Of a stretch of DNA of 64,000 nt, positions 8,642 through 19,175 are shown in pieces. Source of the stretch: Pacificibacter maritimus (GTDB taxonomy: Bacteria > Pseudomonadota > Alphaproteobacteria > Rhodobacterales > Rhodobacteraceae); NCBI RefSeq assembly GCF_003814915.1, contig NZ_RKQK01000002.1, positions 1 to 64,000 of the forward strand, written 5' to 3'. The notes under the pieces were generated by a model, which was not told the origin of the DNA, did no database searches, and worked only from the letters and a program-made list of their open reading frames with translations. The first letter of the stretch is position 1, and each line of letters opens with the position of its first letter. Made by a program: the position numbers and the translations under genes.

Positions 8642-9760
8642 CTAAACCTGTTCCAATAGTACAGATCCCACGGAATACCCTGCACCAAAGGAACACAACA
8701 GCCCCCTATCGCCCGTTTCCAACCCATCAGAATGTTTGGACAGCGCGATAATTGAACCCGCCGATGATGTATTGGCGTAGTCTTGCAAAATATTGGGTTG
8801 TTCATCGGGTTCAGGTACGCGTCCCAATACCTTTTTGCCGATATAGTCGTTCATCGTCTTATTCGCTTGATGTAGCCAAAGACGTTTTAGATCCTGCGCG
8901 CGAAGCCCAGCATGCGTCAAATGATCCGAAATATGCTGGCTGACCAAGGGCAGAACTTCTTTGAACACCTTGCGCCCATTTTGCATAAACAACATATCGC
9001 GGTGGTCGCCCATACGGTCTTCTGCACGACGCATAAACCCGTTGTTATTGCGGATATTGTTGGAAAACTGAGTTTCACATTTGGTAGATAACACTTTGAA
9101 CCGTGGGGCATTGGCCAGATCGGCGGCCTCTAAAACGACTGCTGTGGCAACATCGCCAAAGATGAAATGGCAATCACGGTCACGCCATTCCAGATGGGCC
9201 GAAGTGATTTCAGGCGAGACAATCAAAGCCCGTTGGACACTGCCTGAACGGATCATATCCGATGCTGCCTGCACCCCAAAGGTGGCAGATGAACAGGCCA
9301 CATTCATATCGAATGCAAAGCCCCCTGCCCCCAAAATATCTTGGATTTCGACAGCAATAGCAGGATAGGCGCGCGCATGGTTCGAAGCCGCGCAGATCAC
9401 CAAATCGATATCTGAAGCTGCGCAATTCGCCTGTGCCAAAGCCGCTCGTGCCGCCGCAACACCAATTTCGGCCATCATCGAAGGGTCGGAATCGTCGCGC
9501 AAAGCAAATTTCGGCCCCATGCGACGAGGATCTAAAATGCCGTCCTTTTCCATAACATAGCGCTGCTCAATGCCTGAGGCAGCAGTGATGAAACCTGCAG
9601 AAGACGGTGTTTTGGCATCACAGGTTCCTGCTGCGATTTCATCAACGTGATCTTGATTATATAGCGCCACATAGGCGTTAAAGCTGTCCACGAGCTCTTG
9701 ATTGCTAATTTGGTGAGGCGGCGTAAAAACCCCTGTTCCGCTCAGTACGACATCGGTCAT
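8642..9760 (-). CDS. Beta-ketoacyl-ACP synthase III-like enzyme
   Basis: 372-residue thiolase-fold condensing enzyme with a FabH-type Cys-His-Asn triad: Cys in NVACSSATFG (about residue 150), His in WLHQANKTMN, Asn in YANTSSAGS. Length and sequence style resemble the beta-ketodecanoyl-ACP synthase (FabY/PA3286-like) branch more than the shorter housekeeping FabH, which suggests priming of fatty-acid synthesis from a medium-chain acyl donor. The start at 9760 follows AGGGGGTGCT. It is divergent from an acyl-CoA synthetase, so the pair may act on the same acyl pool. Alternative: an OleA-like head-to-head condensing enzyme, less likely without oleBCD neighbours. Confidence 0.8.
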   Translation of the reverse strand: MTDVVLSGTGVFTPPHQISNQELVDSFNAYVALYNQDHVDEIAAGTCDAKTPSSAGFITAASGIEQRYVMEKDGILDPRRMGPKFALRDDSDPSMMAEIGVAAARAALAQANCAASDIDLVICAASNHARAYPAIAVEIQDILGAGGFAFDMNVACSSATFGVQAASDMIRSGSVQRALIVSPEITSAHLEWRDRDCHFIFGDVATAVVLEAADLANAPRFKVLSTKCETQFSNNIRNNNGFMRRAEDRMGDHRDMLFMQNGRKVFKEVLPLVSQHISDHLTHAGLRAQDLKRLWLHQANKTMNDYIGKKVLGRVPEPDEQPNILQDYANTSSAGSIIALSKHSDGLETGDRGLLCSFGAGYSVGSVLLEQV

Positions 9761-10001
9761 AGCACCCCCTGTGAAAGCCAATTTCCCTGCGACACTGGCT
9801 CGATTTCCGCCTTACCCTAAGGTTTGGCGAGGTTTGGGTCCAGCGTCTTGGCCAGCTCTTACGCGGCGTTAGAATCCCTTGATCACGCAAAAGGGATCGC
9901 CACAAACATCGCGATGACTTGTAACAAAACAGTTTTATGACCATCATATGGAAAGGGAGATTTTGCCCCCAAAAGGGGACAAACCAAGGGAGGACAGCAC
10001 C

Positions 10002-11936
10002 ATGGCAACAGGCTTCACATCGCCAGCCGCGCGTGATCTTATTGATGCGGAAATGCCCTATGAGGATCGTGATGTTTGCACGACCATTTATGAGCGTTTG
10101 ACACGCACCAAGGATGCCTTTGGCACTCGCCCTGCCTTTTCATATCAAATTACATCTGGACCCAAAGATCGTGCTGAAACGCTTACGTGGTCTCAAACCC
10201 ATACCCAAGTTACGCAAGCGGCCAATATGTTTCGCGCCCTTGGTGTGATGGAAGATGATGTCATTGCCTATGTTTTACCCAACACAAATGAAACAGCGAT
10301 CACCTTTTTAGGGGGCATGGTTGCAGGTAAAGTCGCCCCAATCAATCCACTGCTGGATGCCTCACAGATCGCATCACTCCTTAAAGATTCCAAAGCAAAA
10401 GTCGTGGTGACTCTGCGCGCTTTTCCCAAAACGGATATCGCGCAAAAGGTCGCCGAAGCGCTGCGCGATGTGCCAAGCGTTACCACAGTGCTCGAAATCG
10501 ATTTACTGCGCTATTTATCACCGCCCAAAAGCTGGATCGTGCCGCTTATCCGTCCAAAGAATCCCGCAGCCCAACATCACAACGCAAAAGTGTTGAGCTT
10601 TACGGATGAGATCGCAAAACACCCCACAACCTTAACCTTTACGGACACTCCAAAAGATCGCGTTGCCGCATATTTTCATACAGGTGGCACCACAGGCATG
10701 CCTAAGGTCGCACAACACCAAATGTCGGGCATGTTGTATAACGGCTGGCTGGGCGCGCGTCTCTTATTTGATGAATACGATACCATTATGTGTCCTTTGC
10801 CCATGTTCCACGTGTTCGCCTGCCATGTGACGATTATGTCGATGCTTACCTCTGGCGCGCACGGGGTTTTCCCGACGCCTGCGGGCTATCGCGGTGATGG
10901 GGTTTTTGACAAGTTTTGGAAGCTCATCGAACGCTGGAATGTCACGTTTATCATCACGGTTCCAACGGCAATGTCGGCTTTGATGCAGCGGCCCATTGAT
11001 GCGGATATTTCTTGTGTAAAAAAAGCCTTTTCAGGATCATCCCCCCTGCCGATCGAACTGTACAAAAAATTTGAAACCGCGACTGGGATCGAAATCATCG
11101 AAGGTTACGGGTTGACCGAGGCCACATGTCTGGTCGCTTGTAATCCGATCGGTGGCGTCAAAAAAGTCGGATCAGTCGGCATTCCGTTTCCACATACCGA
11201 TGTCAAAATCCTTACCCAAACCGACACGGGCCCCGTTGAATGCGAAACGGATTTGGTCGGCGAAATCTGCATCGACAGTCCTGGTGTTTTTGCAGGCTCA
11301 ACCTATACTGAATCCGATAAAAATCATAAGCTCTTTCACCATGAAACCTATCTGCGCACAGGCGATTTGGGGCGCATCGATGAAGACGGTTATCTTTGGA
11401 TCACAGGGCGTGCAAAGGATCTGATTATCCGTGGGGGCCACAATATTGACCCCGCCGAAATCGAAGAAGCCCTTGCTGGGCATCCGCAGGTGGCCTTCGT
11501 CGGTGCCATCGGACAACCCTGTGCCTACTCGGGTGAATTGCCCTGTGCCTATGTCGAATTGGTCGATGACAAAGACGGTGTGACACGCCCAACCGTGGAT
11601 GATTTGCTCAACTATGCGCGCGATCACATTCACGAACGCGCAGCTATGCCCAAATATATCGAAATTCTTGATGAGCTGCCAAAAACGGCGGTTGGAAAAG
11701 TATTCAAACCAGATCTACGCAAACGCGCAATCACACGTGTGTTCGATAAGGCTTTGAAAGATGCGGGACTAACGCAGCGGGTAACCCATGTTGAAGATGA
11801 TAAAAAGCTTGGCCTTGTGGCATATATTTCGCCACAAAATGCCAAAGATACGGATGCCACTGAGCGTTGTTTAGGTCAGTTCTCAACCCGCTGGGATTGG
11901 GAAAAAGCACCCTCCAATGACAGCCTTGATCCTTAA
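10002..11936 (+). CDS. Acyl-CoA synthetase (AMP-forming)
   Basis: 644-residue adenylate-forming ligase. The phosphate-binding loop is YFHTGGTTGMPK, the adenine motif is EGYGLTEATC, the hinge region is YLRTGDLGRIDEDGYLWITG, and the A10 lysine lies in PKTAVGKVFK. The ATG at 10002 follows gggagg; an earlier ATG at 9948 has no better site. It activates a carboxylic acid (fatty or aromatic) to its CoA thioester in the cytoplasm. The chain length is not inferable. It is divergent from the ketoacyl synthase, with a shared intergenic region at 9761-10001. Confidence 0.88.
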   Translation: MATGFTSPAARDLIDAEMPYEDRDVCTTIYERLTRTKDAFGTRPAFSYQITSGPKDRAETLTWSQTHTQVTQAANMFRALGVMEDDVIAYVLPNTNETAITFLGGMVAGKVAPINPLLDASQIASLLKDSKAKVVVTLRAFPKTDIAQKVAEALRDVPSVTTVLEIDLLRYLSPPKSWIVPLIRPKNPAAQHHNAKVLSFTDEIAKHPTTLTFTDTPKDRVAAYFHTGGTTGMPKVAQHQMSGMLYNGWLGARLLFDEYDTIMCPLPMFHVFACHVTIMSMLTSGAHGVFPTPAGYRGDGVFDKFWKLIERWNVTFIITVPTAMSALMQRPIDADISCVKKAFSGSSPLPIELYKKFETATGIEIIEGYGLTEATCLVACNPIGGVKKVGSVGIPFPHTDVKILTQTDTGPVECETDLVGEICIDSPGVFAGSTYTESDKNHKLFHHETYLRTGDLGRIDEDGYLWITGRAKDLIIRGGHNIDPAEIEEALAGHPQVAFVGAIGQPCAYSGELPCAYVELVDDKDGVTRPTVDDLLNYARDHIHERAAMPKYIEILDELPKTAVGKVFKPDLRKRAITRVFDKALKDAGLTQRVTHVEDDKKLGLVAYISPQNAKDTDATERCLGQFSTRWDWEKAPSNDSLDP

Positions 11937-12077
11937 AAATTTGTCGTAATATTCGATGAATTCACTGAATATTGACAGATAGATGCCACGTTTATGCCTC
12001 AGTTCGCCCCTTGAATACTTGAACAACACCCCGCGCCACTTTGTATTATAAGCGCCCGCACTTAAAGGAGACCTAGA

Positions 12078-12284
12078 ATGATTATAGCTCTCATGGCCTT
12101 GGCTTTTACCTCAGCTTTGGCAGCCGCCGTGACAGCGGTCGCCCTTGGCGCACCTATCTGGCTTGCCTTGGTCATCTATTCTGTTATTGGCGCAGCTGGT
12201 CTGTTTATCATCGCATTTTACATTGTGGCAAGCTCCGCAGCACATGCCGCCCCGCGCCACAAAACGCATGAAGCCCACGCTTAA
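12078..12284 (+). CDS. Small two-helix membrane protein
   Basis: 68 residues with two hydrophobic segments (about 1-25 and 28-52) and a short basic, His-rich tail ending HKTHEAHA. A good ribosome site, aaaggagacc, precedes the ATG. No known domain is recognised. It is probably an inner-membrane protein, and a small single-gene unit. Confidence 0.7.
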   Translation: MIIALMALAFTSALAAAVTAVALGAPIWLALVIYSVIGAAGLFIIAFYIVASSAAHAAPRHKTHEAHA

Positions 12285-12408
12285 CGCCGACAGCGCAGGC
12301 AGATAGCACATATCTCCAAGACACCCATATTCATGGCAAGGATGCGGGTTTTACTTTTGGCGTAGAATGGCTTACCCAAGATGTAAGACTATTTTGGAGA
12401 TATCAAAC

Positions 12409-12690
12409 ATGAAAACTAGGGCTTGGATTCTAGGCGGTTCCGCCTTGATGCTCGCAGCTTGTACACAAGGCTATGTGAGCGACCCTGAAACGGGATTTCT
12501 AAAAGAGGTGCCAGAAGATGTGCGCGCTCTCGCGGCGCCGAACCAAGATTTGGCATCGGTGCGCATTGATCCCGTGGACGGCTGCTATGTCTACCGTCAC
12601 GTCGGTCCAGTCGAGACGACTTTCTTACCCCTGCGCACAGCGAATGATGCGCCAATCTGCAGCCGTGCGCCTGACGCCGCACCCGCATAA
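12409..12690 (+). CDS. Small lipoprotein
   Basis: 93 residues with a lipoprotein signal: MKTR start, hydrophobic core, and lipobox LAAC at residues 14-17 (ALMLAACTQG). The mature part is about 77 residues with two further cysteines (DGCYVYRH, APICSRA) that could form a disulphide. The start is fixed by the signal and by ggag upstream of 12409. No family is recognised. A bidirectional terminator follows. Confidence 0.7.
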   Translation: MKTRAWILGGSALMLAACTQGYVSDPETGFLKEVPEDVRALAAPNQDLASVRIDPVDGCYVYRHVGPVETTFLPLRTANDAPICSRAPDAAPA

Positions 12691-12715
12691 ATCACTAGCG
12701 AACACGAAACGCAAA

Positions 12716-12748
12716 AGGCGCTGCATCCATCTGGAGCAGCGCCTTTTT
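12716..12748. terminator. Bidirectional terminator
   Basis: aggcgctg (12716-12723) pairs with cagcgcct (12737-12744) with T-rich tails on both strands. It lies between the convergent lipoprotein and L,D-transpeptidase genes. Confidence 0.85.
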
Positions 12749-12763
12749 CATAGTATCAATTTC

Positions 12764-13429
12764 TTAAGTGCTAGACGAAATCATATCCTCTGGTGGATAC
12801 AGCGTGGCTGTCGCCCCCTTTGCCACTTGATCGTAGAGATCAATAATATGCGGCATGATCATACGCACACAGCCAGAACTCGCGCGCCCACCGATAGACC
12901 GCGGACTTGGTGATCCGTGGATGCGCAAATAGGTATCCCGATTGCCCGTATACAGATATAGCGCGCGCGACCCCAAAGGATTGTTCGGACCGCCATCCAT
13001 GCCCTCGGCATGCTGTTCATACAAATGTGGGTCGCGCTTGATCATCGCAGGTGTCGGTGTCCAAGTCGGCCATTTTGCTTTGCGTTTGATTGTGTAAGTG
13101 CCTGGCTCGTAAAGATTCCCGCGCGCGATGGCCACGCCGTAACGCATGGCCGTGCCATCCTCGCGGATCAAGTACAAATAGCGCGCGACAGCATCTACGT
13201 GGATATCGCCCGCCTTTAAGCTCGGGTTGGCTTCAACAACTTGTGGCAAGAACCGCGAGGGAACGCCCCAAGGATTCGAAGTAGCCAAGTCAAAATTCGC
13301 GGGCGTAACCTGAGCATCCCAAGTGGCCCATTTCGAACTGTCGGTTGTGGCAGCCGATGCTGCACGCATCGAAAGTGGCGTCGAAAACAGCGCCGCTCCC
13401 GATATAATAAAATGACGTTTTGTCAGCAT
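12764..13429 (-). CDS. L,D-transpeptidase (YkuD domain)
   Basis: 221 residues with an N-terminal signal (residues 1-27, ending AASAA). The YkuD catalytic motif is HGSPSPRSIGGRASSGC, the last Cys being the nucleophile. This family makes 3-3 peptidoglycan crosslinks or anchors proteins to peptidoglycan in the periplasm. It is a stand-alone gene. The motif and length (about 200-220 residues) fit the alphaproteobacterial ErfK/YbiS type. The exact reaction cannot be told from sequence. Confidence 0.9.
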   Translation of the reverse strand: MLTKRHFIISGAALFSTPLSMRAASAATTDSSKWATWDAQVTPANFDLATSNPWGVPSRFLPQVVEANPSLKAGDIHVDAVARYLYLIREDGTAMRYGVAIARGNLYEPGTYTIKRKAKWPTWTPTPAMIKRDPHLYEQHAEGMDGGPNNPLGSRALYLYTGNRDTYLRIHGSPSPRSIGGRASSGCVRMIMPHIIDLYDQVAKGATATLYPPEDMISSST

Positions 13430-13630
13430 GAAAACACGCTCCTATTCTCTCTTCGCTTTCGCGATGTTGCCCAAGATGTAGGGTGAGAACAGGTAAAGGG
13501 CGAGTCATATGACCGTAATAACGCCGATTCAAATGCGCGACGTCACGTCTTTGCAACGCAAAGCCCCAAAACGCAAACAAATGCCTAGCACATATCAACG
13601 TGACTAAACGCTTTAACATTAATGGGAAAA

Positions 13631-13705
<75 letters not shown>

Positions 13706-13911
13706 GCCGTGGGCGGCTAATTAGCTTTGATAGCGGTGCGGCGCAAGAACCTTTTCGTGAAAATCGCGGGCTTTGCGCGTTTTTATCATCTTTGATCGCG
13801 AATGTTTTGATCCCGCAAAGTTGAAGGAGGCGCATTTGTCGGCAAATTCCCCCTATAAAATGCAAATTCGAGCACTGGACGCGATTGCAGCCAGCCGCTA
13901 CACGTCATTTT

Positions 13912-14067
13912 ATGGAAAAGAAATCTGTCACATCAAAGCCCGCCAAACCTGCCGTTTCAGCCCGCGATGCCCGTCTTAAAGCGGCTCTCAAGGCGAATTT
14001 AGGTCGGCGCAAGCAATTGAGCCGCGCAAAAGCTGCGGCCGATAAGACAGATACACAAAGCGAGTAG
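13912..14067 (+). CDS. Small basic protein upstream of murA
   Basis: 51 residues beginning MEKKSV, very rich in Ala, Lys and Arg with a helical stretch (DARLKAALKANLGRRKQ). It ends 10 bases before murA, so it is probably co-transcribed. No RBS is evident at 13912 and a TTG 27 bases earlier is an alternative start. I do not recognise a named family. Composition suggests nucleic-acid or ribosome association, but that is only a guess. Confidence 0.55.
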   Translation: MEKKSVTSKPAKPAVSARDARLKAALKANLGRRKQLSRAKAAADKTDTQSE

Positions 14068-14077
14068 GGCATAGGGT

Positions 14078-15343
14078 ATGGATTCGATTTTGGTAAAAGG
14101 CGGCGGTCCGCTAAGTGGAGACATCGAGATCGCGGGTGCGAAAAATGCCTGTTTAACACTGATGCCAGCAACGCTGTTGTCGGATGAGCCGCTCACATTG
14201 ACCAATGCTCCGCGCCTGTCAGACATCAAAACAATGACGGCCTTGCTGGAATCTTTGGGCGCTGAAATCAATTCGCTGCAAGATGGCAAAGTGCAAACCA
14301 TGTCTTGCCACGGCGACCTGAACCCCATTGCCGACTACGAAATCGTACGCAAAATGCGCGCGTCAAACTTGGTTCTGGGCCCGCTTTTGGCCCGCCTTGG
14401 CCATGCGGTTGTATCTTTGCCTGGTGGCTGTGCGATTGGGGCGCGGCCGATGGATTTGCACGTTGATGCGCTGACTGCACTGGGCGCTGAAATCGAACTG
14501 CGCGATGGCTATCTACACGCCAAAACCCAAGGTGGCCTAAAAGGCAATGTGCACAAAATGCGCTTTGCTTCTGTTGGCGCGACTGAAAACTTTGTCATGG
14601 CTGCGACTTTGGCCAAAGGCACGTCCGTTTTGGAAAATGCCGCGCGTGAACCTGAGATCGTTGATCTTGTCGCCTGCTTGAAAAAGATGGGCGCACAGAT
14701 CGAAGGCGAAGGCACATCCCGCATCGAAATCCAAGGCGTTGACCGCTTGCACGGCGCGACCCACCCTGTTGTCACCGACCGTATCGAATTGGGCACATTC
14801 ATGCTGGCCCCAGCGATTTGTGGCGGCGAAGTCACGTGTTTGGGTGGCAAAATGTCATTGGTTGAAAGCTTTGCGGAAAAACTAGATGTGGCAGGGATTT
14901 CTGTTGTCGAAAACGCGCGAGGCCTCACAGTTTCGCGCAAAGGTGACCGCGTTCAAGCTGTCGATGTTAAAACAGAACCCTTTCCTGGTTTCCCAACTGA
15001 TTTGCAAGCCCAGATGATGGCTCTGTTGTGCACAGCAGAAGGCACATCAAACTTGGAAGAAACCATCTTTGAAAACCGCTTTATGCATGCCCCAGAATTG
15101 ACGCGCATGGGCGCAAATATCGAAGTCCACGGCGGTAAAGCTATTGTTCATGGTGTCGAGCGCCTGAAAGGCGCGCAAGTCATGGCCACCGACCTGCGGG
15201 CTTCTGTTTCGCTGATCTTGGCGGGTTTAGCTGCCGAGGGTGAAACCGTTGTGAGCCGCGTTTATCACTTGGATCGCGGGTATGAGTTTGTTGAAAAGAA
15301 ACTGTCAGGCATCGGCGCACATATCGAACGGATCAAAGGGTAA
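14078..15343 (+). CDS. murA: UDP-GlcNAc 1-carboxyvinyltransferase
   Basis: 421 residues, the usual MurA length. It catalyses the first committed step of peptidoglycan synthesis, adding enolpyruvate from PEP to UDP-GlcNAc in the cytoplasm. Visible motifs are the N-terminal [15 protein letters not shown] and the loop [12 protein letters not shown], whose Cys is the catalytic, fosfomycin-sensitive residue, plus [12 protein letters not shown] and [11 protein letters not shown]. It is followed after three bases by the DUF2948 gene. Genes around it point the same way and form a core-genome run. Confidence 0.97.
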   Translation: MDSILVKGGGPLSGDIEIAGAKNACLTLMPATLLSDEPLTLTNAPRLSDIKTMTALLESLGAEINSLQDGKVQTMSCHGDLNPIADYEIVRKMRASNLVLGPLLARLGHAVVSLPGGCAIGARPMDLHVDALTALGAEIELRDGYLHAKTQGGLKGNVHKMRFASVGATENFVMAATLAKGTSVLENAAREPEIVDLVACLKKMGAQIEGEGTSRIEIQGVDRLHGATHPVVTDRIELGTFMLAPAICGGEVTCLGGKMSLVESFAEKLDVAGISVVENARGLTVSRKGDRVQAVDVKTEPFPGFPTDLQAQMMALLCTAEGTSNLEETIFENRFMHAPELTRMGANIEVHGGKAIVHGVERLKGAQVMATDLRASVSLILAGLAAEGETVVSRVYHLDRGYEFVEKKLSGIGAHIERIKG

Positions 15344-15346
15344 CAC

Positions 15347-15826
15347 ATGACAACGGACGCACGTTTTGAAGATGGTGGTGACACGCCACTTATGCTGAAA
15401 GCCCATGACACGGATGATCTAACGATCCTATCTGCCCTGTGCCAAGATGCAATCGTGCCTGTCGGTGAAATTTCGTACAACACCGAGCAGCGCCGCTTTG
15501 CGATGCTGCTCAATCGCTTCCGTTGGGAGGATGTGGATCGCGCCACCAAACACAAACGCAGCGTTGAACGGGTGCAATCTGTGTTGCTGTTCGATGATGT
15601 GCTAACCGCAAAATCCAGCGGTGTTTCGGCCAAAGACAAAGAAACAGTGATTTCAATTTTATCCATCACCTTTACGGCAGGGCCAGATGGCACAGGTACA
15701 GCCCTGATCACATTGGCGGGGGATGGCGAAATTCATCTTGCTCTTGAGGCTTTGGATATCACGTTGAAAGATGTCACACGACCCTATGTGGCGCCTTCGA
15801 AAAAACAGCCAACGCATAAGGCCTAG
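15347..15826 (+). CDS. DUF2948 family protein
   Basis: 159-residue cytoplasmic protein matching DUF2948: it begins LKAHDTDDLTILSALCQDAI, with FAMLLNRFRWE and VQSVLLFDDV. Function is unknown. In Rhodobacterales it is regularly found between murA and hisD, as here, suggesting constitutive co-expression. It starts four bases after the murA stop. Confidence 0.88.
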   Translation: MTTDARFEDGGDTPLMLKAHDTDDLTILSALCQDAIVPVGEISYNTEQRRFAMLLNRFRWEDVDRATKHKRSVERVQSVLLFDDVLTAKSSGVSAKDKETVISILSITFTAGPDGTGTALITLAGDGEIHLALEALDITLKDVTRPYVAPSKKQPTHKA

Positions 15827-15937
15827 TGCCTAAGACCCCTGTGGTTTGACTGGGACAGACAAAATCTAGAAATCCGCCCCCCTGTGTCGCTTGAGCAAAC
15901 CGAACTCCCGCGCTATGTGAGATGCAAGGAGACCACG

Positions 15938-17251
15938 ATGCCACATTTTTTGAACACCACTGACACTGATTTCGAAGCCCGCTTTGTAGAGCTGCTCTCG
16001 ATGAAACGCGAAGACAGCCCTGACGTGGACCACATCGTGGCTGGCATTATCGACGACGTGCGCAAGCGCGGAGATGCCGCAGTATTGGAACTCACATCCA
16101 AATTCGATCGCTTAGATCTAACAGCTGAAACGCTGCGCTTTACCAATGACGAAATCAAACAGTATTGCGCGCAAGTGTCGCCTGAAGATCGTTCAGCCCT
16201 AGAATTGGCCGCGACGCGCATCCGTGATTATCACCTGCGCCAAATCCCAGAAGATAAAATGTGGACAGACATGGATGGCGCAACATTGGGTTGGCGCTGG
16301 ACCCCTGTCGCAGCCGCGGGCCTTTATGTGCCGGGTGGTATTGCCACCTACCCTAGTTCAGTTTTGATGAATGCGATCCCAGCCAAAGTGGCTGGCGTCA
16401 AACGTCTGGCCATTACTGTCCCCACTCCGAATGGAGATGTGAATCCATTGGTTTTGATGGCAGCAAAAATCGCAGGCGTGGATGAAATATACCGCATTGG
16501 CGGCGCGCAAGCGATTGCCGCTTTGGCTTACGGGACCGAAACCATCCCCCCTGTCGACAAGATCACAGGGCCAGGAAATGCCTTTGTCGCCGCAGCCAAG
16601 CGCCGTGTTTTTGGCAAGGTCGGCATTGATATGATCGCTGGGCCTTCGGAAATCTTGGTGATCGCCGATAAGAACAATGATCCTGATTGGATTGCGGTGG
16701 ATCTTTTATCGCAAGCTGAACACGATGAAAGCGCTCAATCGATCTTGATCACCACGGATGCGGACTTTGGCAAAGCTGTGACCAAGGCCATTGAAACACG
16801 CCTTGAAACGCTTGAACGCCGTGTTGTTGCGGGCAAATCATGGGCCGATTTTGGCGCTGTGATTGTGGCTAAAGACTTAGACGAAGCTGCGCAATTGTCA
16901 GACCGTTTTGCCCCTGAACACCTAGAGCTTTGCGTGGATGACCCAGATGCACTGTCATTGCAAATCAACCACGCAGGCGCGATTTTCCTTGGGGCTTATA
17001 CGCCCGAAGCGATTGGCGACTATGTGGGCGGCCCGAACCATGTGTTGCCGACAGCGCGCTCTGCGCGCTTCTCATCAGGTCTATCGGTTTTGGATTTCAT
17101 GAAACGTACCACATTGGCGAAAATGACACCCTCTGCCTTGGAAGCTATTGGTCCCGCGGCAGAACGGCTTGCCAAATCAGAAAGCCTGCAAGCCCATGGT
17201 TTGGCCGTGCGTGTACGTCTTGATCGGTTGAACGGAGCCCCCGATGAGTAA
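15938..17251 (+). CDS. hisD: Histidinol dehydrogenase
   Basis: 437 residues. It performs the last two steps of histidine synthesis, oxidising L-histidinol to histidine with two NAD+. Motifs are [17 protein letters not shown], the NAD region [23 protein letters not shown], the zinc/catalytic pair in RFAPEHLEL, and the C-terminal [18 protein letters not shown]. The ATG at 15938 follows AAGGAGA and is preferred to a longer frame from 15884. The next gene overlaps it by eight bases. Confidence 0.97.
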   Translation: MPHFLNTTDTDFEARFVELLSMKREDSPDVDHIVAGIIDDVRKRGDAAVLELTSKFDRLDLTAETLRFTNDEIKQYCAQVSPEDRSALELAATRIRDYHLRQIPEDKMWTDMDGATLGWRWTPVAAAGLYVPGGIATYPSSVLMNAIPAKVAGVKRLAITVPTPNGDVNPLVLMAAKIAGVDEIYRIGGAQAIAALAYGTETIPPVDKITGPGNAFVAAAKRRVFGKVGIDMIAGPSEILVIADKNNDPDWIAVDLLSQAEHDESAQSILITTDADFGKAVTKAIETRLETLERRVVAGKSWADFGAVIVAKDLDEAAQLSDRFAPEHLELCVDDPDALSLQINHAGAIFLGAYTPEAIGDYVGGPNHVLPTARSARFSSGLSVLDFMKRTTLAKMTPSALEAIGPAAERLAKSESLQAHGLAVRVRLDRLNGAPDE

Positions 17252-17723
17252 AATCATCGCCATAGATATCGAAGACCAAGGACATACCGCACCCACGCCC
17301 GAGATTGCGCAGGAGCGCAAAGTCGCTATCTCAGATTTACTTGAGAGCAACAGCTTTGCTTTGCCACAACGCGATGACCGCGATGTTCCAAAAGGTCCAT
17401 TCAAACTGCTTTTATGCATCAAAGAACGCAGGCTTGTGTTCGATTTGTCCAACGAGTCCGACCAAGCACAGGCTGAATTTCACTTGTCACTAGGGCCGTT
17501 TCGCCAAGTTGTGAAAGACTATTTTCAAATCTGCGAAAGCTATTTTGAAGCCGTTAAAAAAATGGCGCCAGGCCAGATTGAAGCCATCGACATGGCACGT
17601 CGCGGCATTCACAACGAAGGTGCACGCGTCTTGCAAGAGCGCCTAGAAGGCAAAGCAGAGGTTGACCTAGACACTGCGCGGCGTTTGTTTACACTGATCT
17701 GTGTACTGCATTGGGGAGCATAA
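17244..17723 (+). CDS. UPF0262 family protein
   Basis: 159 residues matching UPF0262: it opens IIAIDIEDQ, followed by RKVAISDLLESNSF and a C-terminal RRLFTLICVLHWG. Its role is unknown. It overlaps the hisD end and is followed within a few bases by the phosphatase, an order conserved in Rhodobacterales, so the three are probably translated from one mRNA. Confidence 0.88.
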   Translation: MSKIIAIDIEDQGHTAPTPEIAQERKVAISDLLESNSFALPQRDDRDVPKGPFKLLLCIKERRLVFDLSNESDQAQAEFHLSLGPFRQVVKDYFQICESYFEAVKKMAPGQIEAIDMARRGIHNEGARVLQERLEGKAEVDLDTARRLFTLICVLHWGA

Positions 17724-17725
17724 GT

Positions 17726-18181
17726 TTGACGACAAAAATTCCCAGTTCAATCTTGTTTTGCTGCGATCACAACGCTGTACGATCCCCCATGGCAGAAGCT
17801 TTGATGAAACAGCTCTATGGCACCCAAGCCTATGTGCAATCAGCTGGCGTCATGAGCGACATGGAGATTGATGGGTTTGCAGTCGCAGTTTGTGAAGAAA
17901 TCGGCGTAGAACTGTCCCGTCACAAAGCACGATCCTTTCAAGAGCTACAAGAAATTGGCGATCACATGTCATCTTATGATTTGATTATCGCCCTGTCTCC
18001 CGCGTCGCATCACAAGGCCCGCAACCTCACCAAAGTTTTTCATATCGATGTAGAATATTGGCCAATTGCAGACCCAACAGGTGGCAGTGAGAAACGCGAT
18101 CAAAAGCTCGAATCTTACCGAATTGCCCGCGATGATATAAAACGCCGCATGATTGAACGCTTTGGTGAGCCCTGCGCATAA
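17726..18181 (+). CDS. Low-molecular-weight phosphatase family protein
   Basis: About 151 residues. The N-terminal P-loop CDHNAVRSPMAE is a CX5RS phosphatase signature; the late aspartate motif is IADPTGG. It resembles low-molecular-weight protein tyrosine phosphatases and arsenate reductases of that fold. The start is likely the TTG at 17726, eight bases after gggag; a TTG at 17711 would overlap UPF0262. Physiological substrate is unknown. Confidence 0.85.
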   Translation: MTTKIPSSILFCCDHNAVRSPMAEALMKQLYGTQAYVQSAGVMSDMEIDGFAVAVCEEIGVELSRHKARSFQELQEIGDHMSSYDLIIALSPASHHKARNLTKVFHIDVEYWPIADPTGGSEKRDQKLESYRIARDDIKRRMIERFGEPCA

Positions 18182-18359
18182 CGGCACTTGACGGGCTATT
18201 TGCTCTCAAATTTCACAGTTTAGCCCGATGAGAGCGGGAAAAAATTCAAAAACCGTTGGAAAAACACACCTCTCGGTGAAATGCCGCTTGAAAAATCTGA
18301 GGCAAAGGCGCATTTACTGCACGCCCACACTATGGTGGGTGAATTTTACAGGAGTGAAC

Positions 18360-18578
18360 ATGGCCAAGGAAGAAATGCTCGAATTTCCCGGTGTCGTTAA
18401 GGAACTCTTGCCGAACGCGACATTCCTGGTCGAGCTGGAAAACGGCCATACGATCATCGCTCACACGGCAGGCAAAATGCGTAAGAACCGTATTCGCGTT
18501 CTCGCAGGCGACAAAGTGCAGGTCGAAATGACCCCATACGATCTGACCAAGGGTCGGATCAACTACCGTTTCCGTTAA
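18360..18578 (+). CDS. infA: Translation initiation factor IF-1
   Basis: 72 residues, exactly the usual IF-1 length, with an OB fold: [37 protein letters not shown], and ending GRINYRFR. It binds the 30S A site and helps IF-2 and IF-3 in start-codon selection. RBS aggag lies before 18360. The 180 bases upstream probably carry its own promoter. Confidence 0.98.
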   Translation: MAKEEMLEFPGVVKELLPNATFLVELENGHTIIAHTAGKMRKNRIRVLAGDKVQVEMTPYDLTKGRINYRFR

Positions 18579-18596
18579 TCGGATGATGCGGTCTAT

Positions 18597-19175
18597 ATGA
18601 AACTGATCCTCGGTTCAGGCAGCCCGCGCCGGAAGGAACTTCTGGCGCAGATCGGCCTTACCCCCGATGACATCCGTTCTCCAGACATCGACGAAACGCC
18701 GCTAAAAGGCGAACTGCCGCGCCCCTATTGTGCGCGGATGGCGCGTGAAAAAGCGCAGGCTGTCCCCCGTGCAGATGATGAAATCGTGCTTTGCGCGGAT
18801 ACGACTGTGGCCCTAGGGCGGCGCATCATGGGCAAGCCCCAAGACGAAAAAGAAGCCGCAGAATTTTTGCTGGCCATGTCAGGGCGGCGACACAAAGTCA
18901 TCACAGCTGTGGCCGTCGTTCACGGTGATTTGGTCTATGAGGCCGATGTTGTGACTGTGGTGAAGATGAAGCGCCTCTCAGATGTTGAATTGAACAGCTA
19001 TCTCGCGTCAAATGACTGGCAAGGCAAGGCTGGTGGATACGGCATTCAAGGGCCTGCGGGCGCTTTTATCCCGTGGATCCAAGGCAGCTATTCTGCGGTT
19101 ATGGGCCTGCCTGTCGCTGAAACCGCCAATCTGCTGACCGCAGCTGGCTACCCCGTTTACGGAGATCAAACATGA
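18597..19175 (+). CDS. maf: Maf family nucleoside triphosphate pyrophosphatase
   Basis: 192 residues. Maf signature at the N-terminus, [14 protein letters not shown], with CADTTVALG and [13 protein letters not shown]. Family members hydrolyse dTTP/UTP or modified pyrimidine triphosphates to monophosphates and can arrest septum formation when overproduced. It overlaps the next gene by four bases (ATGA), so they are coupled. Confidence 0.93.
   Translation: MKLILGSGSPRRKELLAQIGLTPDDIRSPDIDETPLKGELPRPYCARMAREKAQAVPRADDEIVLCADTTVALGRRIMGKPQDEKEAAEFLLAMSGRRHKVITAVAVVHGDLVYEADVVTVVKMKRLSDVELNSYLASNDWQGKAGGYGIQGPAGAFIPWIQGSYSAVMGLPVAETANLLTAAGYPVYGDQT

Noticed and set aside
9948-10001. Upstream start for the acyl-CoA synthetase
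   Set aside because: The ATG at 10002 has a better ribosome site and normal family N-terminus; the extension has no domain.
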